Of a stretch of 6,414 bases of DNA, positions 1 to 4,000 are shown piece by piece. This stretch comes from CAZTPH01 sp031552655. GTDB taxonomy: Bacteria; Pseudomonadota; Gammaproteobacteria; UBA9339. Location: the NCBI GenBank assembly GCA_031552655.1, contig JAVBML010000086.1, forward strand, positions 1-6,414, given 5' to 3'. Position numbers and translations under genes: made by a program. The notes below the pieces were generated by a model. That model had not been told where the DNA came from and searched no databases. It saw nothing but the letters and a program-made list of their open reading frames with translations. Numbering within the stretch: position 1 is the first letter of the stretch; each line of letters starts with the position of its first letter.

Positions 1-72
1 AGAGTTTAACGCTAAACTGACTGCTTCTTGTTTAAACTCTTTTGGATAACTTCTCTGTGTTTTTTTTAACAT
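1..72 (-). CDS. IS3-family transposase OrfA, N-terminal fragment
   Basis: The ATG at 72..70 opens a frame that runs off the left edge after 24 codons. The peptide contains the stretch RSYPKEFKQEAVSLAL, characteristic of the start of IS3-family OrfA, whose N-terminal helix-turn-helix binds the element's ends. In this family OrfA is normally about 90 to 110 residues and is joined to the DDE catalytic OrfB by programmed -1 frameshifting. Those parts are not visible here. The start is supported by AAAGAGGTG at 87..79, a good ribosome binding site with GAGG eight bases before the ATG. The gene is cut by the window edge. Nothing visible suggests it is broken. Confidence 0.85.
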   Translation of the reverse strand, partial: MLKKTQRSYPKEFKQEAVSLALNS

Positions 73-78
73 ATTTGA

Positions 79-87
79 CACCTCTTT
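79..87 (-). promoter_or_regulatory. Ribosome binding site of IS3 orfA
   Basis: AAAGAGGTG on the minus strand lies upstream of the ATG at 72, with eight bases between GAGG and the start. It is the strongest Shine-Dalgarno-like match in the window and fixes the orfA start. Confidence 0.6.
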
Positions 88-113
88 GGTAGTTCACAAA
101 TTCTAACAATTTA

Positions 114-139
114 GTGTCCGGTAAAATAGGGTAAGATCA
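114..139 (-). repeat. IS3-type terminal inverted repeat (left copy only)
   Basis: The outermost 26 bases of the element, read on the minus strand, run from TGATCTTACCC at the tip to GGACAC at the inner end. The tip and the inner GGACAC block match the ends of classical IS3 as I remember them, while the middle differs. The matching right copy is outside the window, so the repeat nature rests on family knowledge and not on a visible pair. Confidence 0.7.
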
Positions 140-213
140 CACCATCTCCATCCCCCCAGTTTTCTCAATGAAATTCATATCTCATTTCGAACATTTATGC
201 ACCATATCTCTCC

Positions 214-633
214 CTAGCTACCATATACTAAACCAATGACTTTATATGCTCGAATTGAGACCAACCTATGATCCTTATCTCTTGTCATGATAATATTATA
301 ATGTGGATAGGGAGGCCACCTAAATAGATATTTGGAGTAATAATCACAGTACAGCGTATTGCCACGCATGGCACAGCGTTCTGCCCCATCGCCACAACCG
401 GTTTCAAAAAAATTACTACATCCTAGTCGTTTTAATTCCGCCAGCACCTCCTCCATGGTAGTGCCCGAAGAAAAATATTCCTGAATAGCTGCATCTACCG
501 TTCTACTTGATTTGTAATTTTCGAAGATAAAGGCACGGCGGTCACACAGTTGAATTAATATAGATTTTATAACTATGTATAGTAGCCAAATCCAAAATAA
601 ATATTTAAATATTTTCCCTATTTTTTTCACCAT
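214..633 (-). CDS. Small single-pass membrane protein, paralogue of the upstream gene; possible BamE/SmpA-like fold
   Basis: The protein has 139 residues and I recognise no named family with certainty. A basic N-terminus (MVKKIGKIFK) is followed by a hydrophobic helix at about residues 9-28, then a soluble domain. Cys30 sits after the helix, but the preceding IQL lacks the small residue a lipobox needs, so an uncleaved anchor is more likely than a lipoprotein. The soluble part has DRRAFIFENY (31-40), a helix led by GTTMEEVLAEL, five cysteines in all (30, 72, 80, 87, 96) and a terminal strand pair with DKDHRLVSI. The GT-x-x-x-x-V-L helix followed by a late D-x-D-x-R-x-V strand resembles BamE/SmpA/OmlA proteins. 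That is an inference. It starts 27 bases after the previous gene, behind a weak GTGGAAA site, and is probably cotranscribed with it. The shared motif with that neighbour shows a tandem duplication. It ends with TAG at 216..214. An immunity or accessory role for the giant upstream protein is speculative. Confidence 0.75.
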   Translation of the reverse strand: MVKKIGKIFKYLFWIWLLYIVIKSILIQLCDRRAFIFENYKSSRTVDAAIQEYFSSGTTMEEVLAELKRLGCSNFFETGCGDGAERCAMRGNTLYCDYYSKYLFRWPPYPHYNIIMTRDKDHRLVSIRAYKVIGLVYGS

Positions 634-660
634 AGATTTATTTCCACAATAAAATTGTAA

Positions 661-1092
661 TCACAGTGCTACCAGAACCCCAAAACCAGATCTACGTATA
701 CCACTACCTGTAACAACTCTATCATCTTGATCTAAATATACCCAAACTTCATACTCCTCCAGGGGATGTAACGAAAAGATACTGGTCGTGTAGTTACATG
801 ATAATAGACACAGAGAAGGATAAGAATGCCCTGTCCCAAAGGAGCAATCGGCCCTAGATTTTTCTAAATCATCCAGTACTTGCTGAAAATGCGTGCCCGG
901 TGGAAATCTAGTTCTTACGCCCTCCGCCAATTCCTCCGTTGTCCTATATCTCTCGAAAATAAATGGGCGATGATCCAATGCATCCTGGAGAATAATTTTA
1001 ACTATAAATAACCCCAGTAGTATCCACTTTAGATGTTTTTTTCTAATTTTTTTACACCACTGCCATGAACCCATCTTTATCCCCAAACACAT
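661..1092 (-). CDS. Small single-pass membrane protein, start overlaps the giant upstream gene; paralogue of the next gene
   Basis: The protein has 143 residues and its function is not recognised. A basic stretch (KKIRKKHLK) precedes a hydrophobic helix at about residues 21-36. The soluble domain then begins with DHRPFIFERY (40-49), matching DRRAFIFENY of the following gene. Further matches are a GT-x-x-x-x-V-L-x-x-L helix (66-76), Cys83, Cys95, Cys99 and the late DQDDRVV strand (121-127). The two proteins are clearly paralogues despite low overall identity. The ATG at 1092 shares its A with the TAA of the upstream gene (TAATG), which favours reinitiation or translational coupling. A second in-frame ATG at 1074..1072 (residue 7), preceded by GGGGATAAAG, is an alternative start. 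The ending is TGA at 663..661. As with its paralogue, a BamE/SmpA-like fold and a partner role for the giant protein are inferences. Confidence 0.75.
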   Translation of the reverse strand: MCLGIKMGSWQWCKKIRKKHLKWILLGLFIVKIILQDALDHRPFIFERYRTTEELAEGVRTRFPPGTHFQQVLDDLEKSRADCSFGTGHSYPSLCLLSCNYTTSIFSLHPLEEYEVWVYLDQDDRVVTGSGIRRSGFGVLVAL

Positions 1093-1094
1093 TA
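1090..1094 (-). promoter_or_regulatory. TAATG stop-start overlap (probable translational coupling)
   Basis: The TAA stop of the giant gene (1094..1092) and the ATG of the next gene (1092..1090) share one base. Such overlaps commonly let a terminating ribosome restart, keeping the downstream product tied to translation of the upstream one. No strong Shine-Dalgarno site is seen in front of this ATG, which fits coupling. Confidence 0.6.
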
Positions 1095-4000
1095 AATTGG
1101 TAATTGTTGAGGGTCCTGCATTGCTTCCAGTACCTTGATTCCCAACTCTTTCACGATGTCATCCATGGGACCACAATAAAATTTGCCATCGATACCCGGC
1201 ATATTTTCATCTCTAACACTCTCATCAATATCTAAATCCATGGCCTGGTAGATCTCCCGCTGCACCGTATTACTATTTTCCCCCCAGCATCTTTTAGTAA
1301 GACACAAATCATAGTCATATCTTTTCCCTTCGTTACCGGTCTCCATGCGCTTAACCGCCACCCTAGCTTTAGCTAGATAACCCTCCAATTCCTCATCGCT
1401 ACTAAACTCCTTTTGATAAATTACTTTATACCTATTACCCAATTGGTTTTTTTCAATCCAATCTCTACCTATAATCCCACTATTTTCTTCCACATAGGGT
1501 AATTCCACAATTTGCAAATTCCGAAGAAAATTGTGTCTCTCGGGATAGCCCGCAATTATTATCCGGCGTCCATCACTAAAAGTAAATACGGTAAACCCAT
1601 GTTTAAAATTTAGAAACTTAATCTCACTAATGGTTTCTTCACCAAATACATTCCTAATCACTAATTCAATGGTTGGTTTGCTTGATTTTGGTAGATAAGT
1701 ATTGGTACCATCCCAGCACATTAATCGACCATCAATGGCACACGTTCCGCCGAAATTGTAATTTCCCTGGAAAGCTAATTCATGCCACTGTAGAGGAGAA
1801 TCCAAAAGTTCTCTAAACAACTGTACTACAATCGGCCTTGTTTCAAACTTAGAAATCAACTCATCTTCTCTGGCCGGAACCACCAAAGAAATACCAGGAA
1901 AAATTAAATTTCTATCCCCTATGGTGGGATTTAATTGCAAAAGCTCATCCACGGAAACAGGACGCTCCACTATTTTACTCCTCATTGCCGCTATGCCCAG
2001 TAACGTATCGCCAGGCTGCGTAATATATTGATTCTTCGCCACGGTGGTTTTAGGCTCAGTCGCACCATCATTAGCTTTTCCCTGGCATTCATCGGGCTCT
2101 TTAGTTTCGTAAACGGTAACTTCTTCGCTCCCCCTTGGGGCAAAATCAGTGACCGCTTTTTTTCTCATGTGGTAGATAATATCATCGATCCTATCATCTA
2201 GAGATTTTATCAACGAAGCAGACCATTGGTTTCCCGCAAAATTAGCTCCTCGCTGCAACATACTCTTTTGTATATCACCTTTGGCTTTTACAATACCAGC
2301 CACAAACCTCTCCCGTAGCTCTTTAAAATTTCCGAAATTAATTAACCGTTGCTGCACCCTCCTACATATTTCCACTATCCCATCACCAACTTGGTAACTA
2401 GCGTAATGTCCGTGGAATTTTACCGTTGCCATTTTGGTACAATTATAATGACCGTCAATGGTTATCTTCAACAATTTCAACTCCCGCGCCACACCTTTAC
2501 CATCACCTCCTACTTCCGCCACAAATTCCCGCTCAAATAGCGCATTACCCGACAAAGCCAGAGCACCTCTACCATAAATAGCTGCCTCCACGTCGCGCAC
2601 AATGTTATCCAAAATCTTTCTATTTTTCATACTATCCACCAGGGTACGCGTTAGCACATTGGCATAGCTACCCCAGCCACCGGTGACCATATCCAGGGCA
2701 TTCGTACCTATCTCCATAGCTGCTTGGATACTGGTACTCCAGTGGCTTCTATGGTTATCAATGATACTATCTACTTCCTCATAGAATTTCTCCAATAATC
2801 CCTCCTTGGTAGCACCCAAACGAGCTAATATATCGCCATGTTTGCGAATAATATCTTCAATGGCTCTGCGAGCACTTACTGCAATTTTATCTCCGTCCCG
2901 CAGCATTCTATCACCCAGCGCCATGGTAATGCGGCTAATACCCCGGGATGCTAAATCCCTGCGAAAGGTATCAAAAACCCATTTTTTTCTATGGTCACAG
3001 CTAAGTTTTTCCAACTTCTTCACGCGACTCTTAATGCGCCCATTGATAGCCTTGGCTAGTTTACTGCTATGTTGGTAATATTCCGTTACCTTTTGTACTA
3101 AAAACAGTGTCCCAGCACTCAGCGCAGCTATGGCAAGGGAGAACCCCTTTGAGCTAATATATTTACCAAAATCCACGGGTGTTTTTTTCAAAACTGCCAT
3201 GGTCGAGGAAAGAATATCGGAAATTCCATTACTAACTAGGGAAGCACCAAAGACACTAAAGAATACTCCTCCACCGCCCAAAGCCATGAGCCCTATGCCA
3301 GTAGCCATCGAGACTACTCCCAAAATTGTGGTACAGAATGTTCCCCACCATTTCCTACGCTTCTCCTGCAAAAGTCCCACATGCATCTTAAACAAATACC
3401 CTCCATATTGCTCAATCTCTTCGATTATCATTTTCTGAGTTTTTCGATCCACATATATCTGTTCAGAATGATCCATCCTGTTAACTTCCTTAAATAACGT
3501 TCCAATCCCGGTACTACCTTTAGTTACATTTAACCACCTATGCACAATGGCAGTCACATTAAGCCCATCTATCACCTCCTCCAGAGCCAAACTGCAATCT
3601 ATGTCCAATTTCCCTCGGGCATGGTTTGCCGCCGCCAGAGCTATGCTAATATTTTCATTATAAATCTCCACAATGCGTTCATACATTGCGATAGTTAAAC
3701 TTTGCTTCTTCATCTCTTCGCTATCGGGAGATAACCCATGCTTTAGGGCAAAAAGCAACTGAGCTTCTAAGTGAGGAAGATTAATTGTCTCGATGGCACG
3801 AATAGCCTCCTGGAATTCTCCAATGGCAGCGCGAATGGCATTAATAGCTTCGGTGCGCTGTCTCACATGATTAATCTCATTGGCTGCGCGCACCGTAATC
3901 AGCGTGGCCTTGGCACCATGGGCTGCCCAGGCACCAAAATTGGTTGCATCCAAAGCTAAAGCTTGCTCACAATATGTGATACCATCATCCAGTAAAGTGG

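Larger units (their letters stand above)
1..139 (-). mobile_element. Left end of an IS3-family insertion sequence (partial)
   Basis: On the minus strand the element starts at 139 with TGATCTTACCC, followed further in by GGACAC. From memory this is the typical terminal sequence of IS3-subgroup elements. About 67 bases inside the end, an ORF starts that encodes the recognisable N-terminus of an IS3 OrfA. The element continues past the left edge of the window, so the second end, orfB and the target-site duplication cannot be seen. It lies downstream of, and in the same orientation as, the three-gene unit to its right, and it damages none of those genes. The exact boundary at 139 is inferred from the conserved TG start of IS3 ends. 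Confidence 0.85.

Noticed and set aside
140..213. Terminator between the last small gene and the IS
   Set aside because: Only short AT-rich inverted matches are present (for example ATGAAATTCAT at 168-178), with no GC-rich stem and no T-tract on the transcribed strand.
540..550. Lipoprotein signal at Cys30 of the 139-residue protein
   Set aside because: The residues before Cys are IQL, lacking the Ala/Gly/Ser at -1 that a lipobox needs, and the paralogue has no Cys there.
2349..3959. Four plus-strand ORFs of 62 to 102 codons (2349-2540, 2806-3078, 3130-3438, 3771-3959)
   Set aside because: They lie wholly inside the giant minus-strand gene, show no recognisable domains, and their composition looks like antisense of a real coding region.
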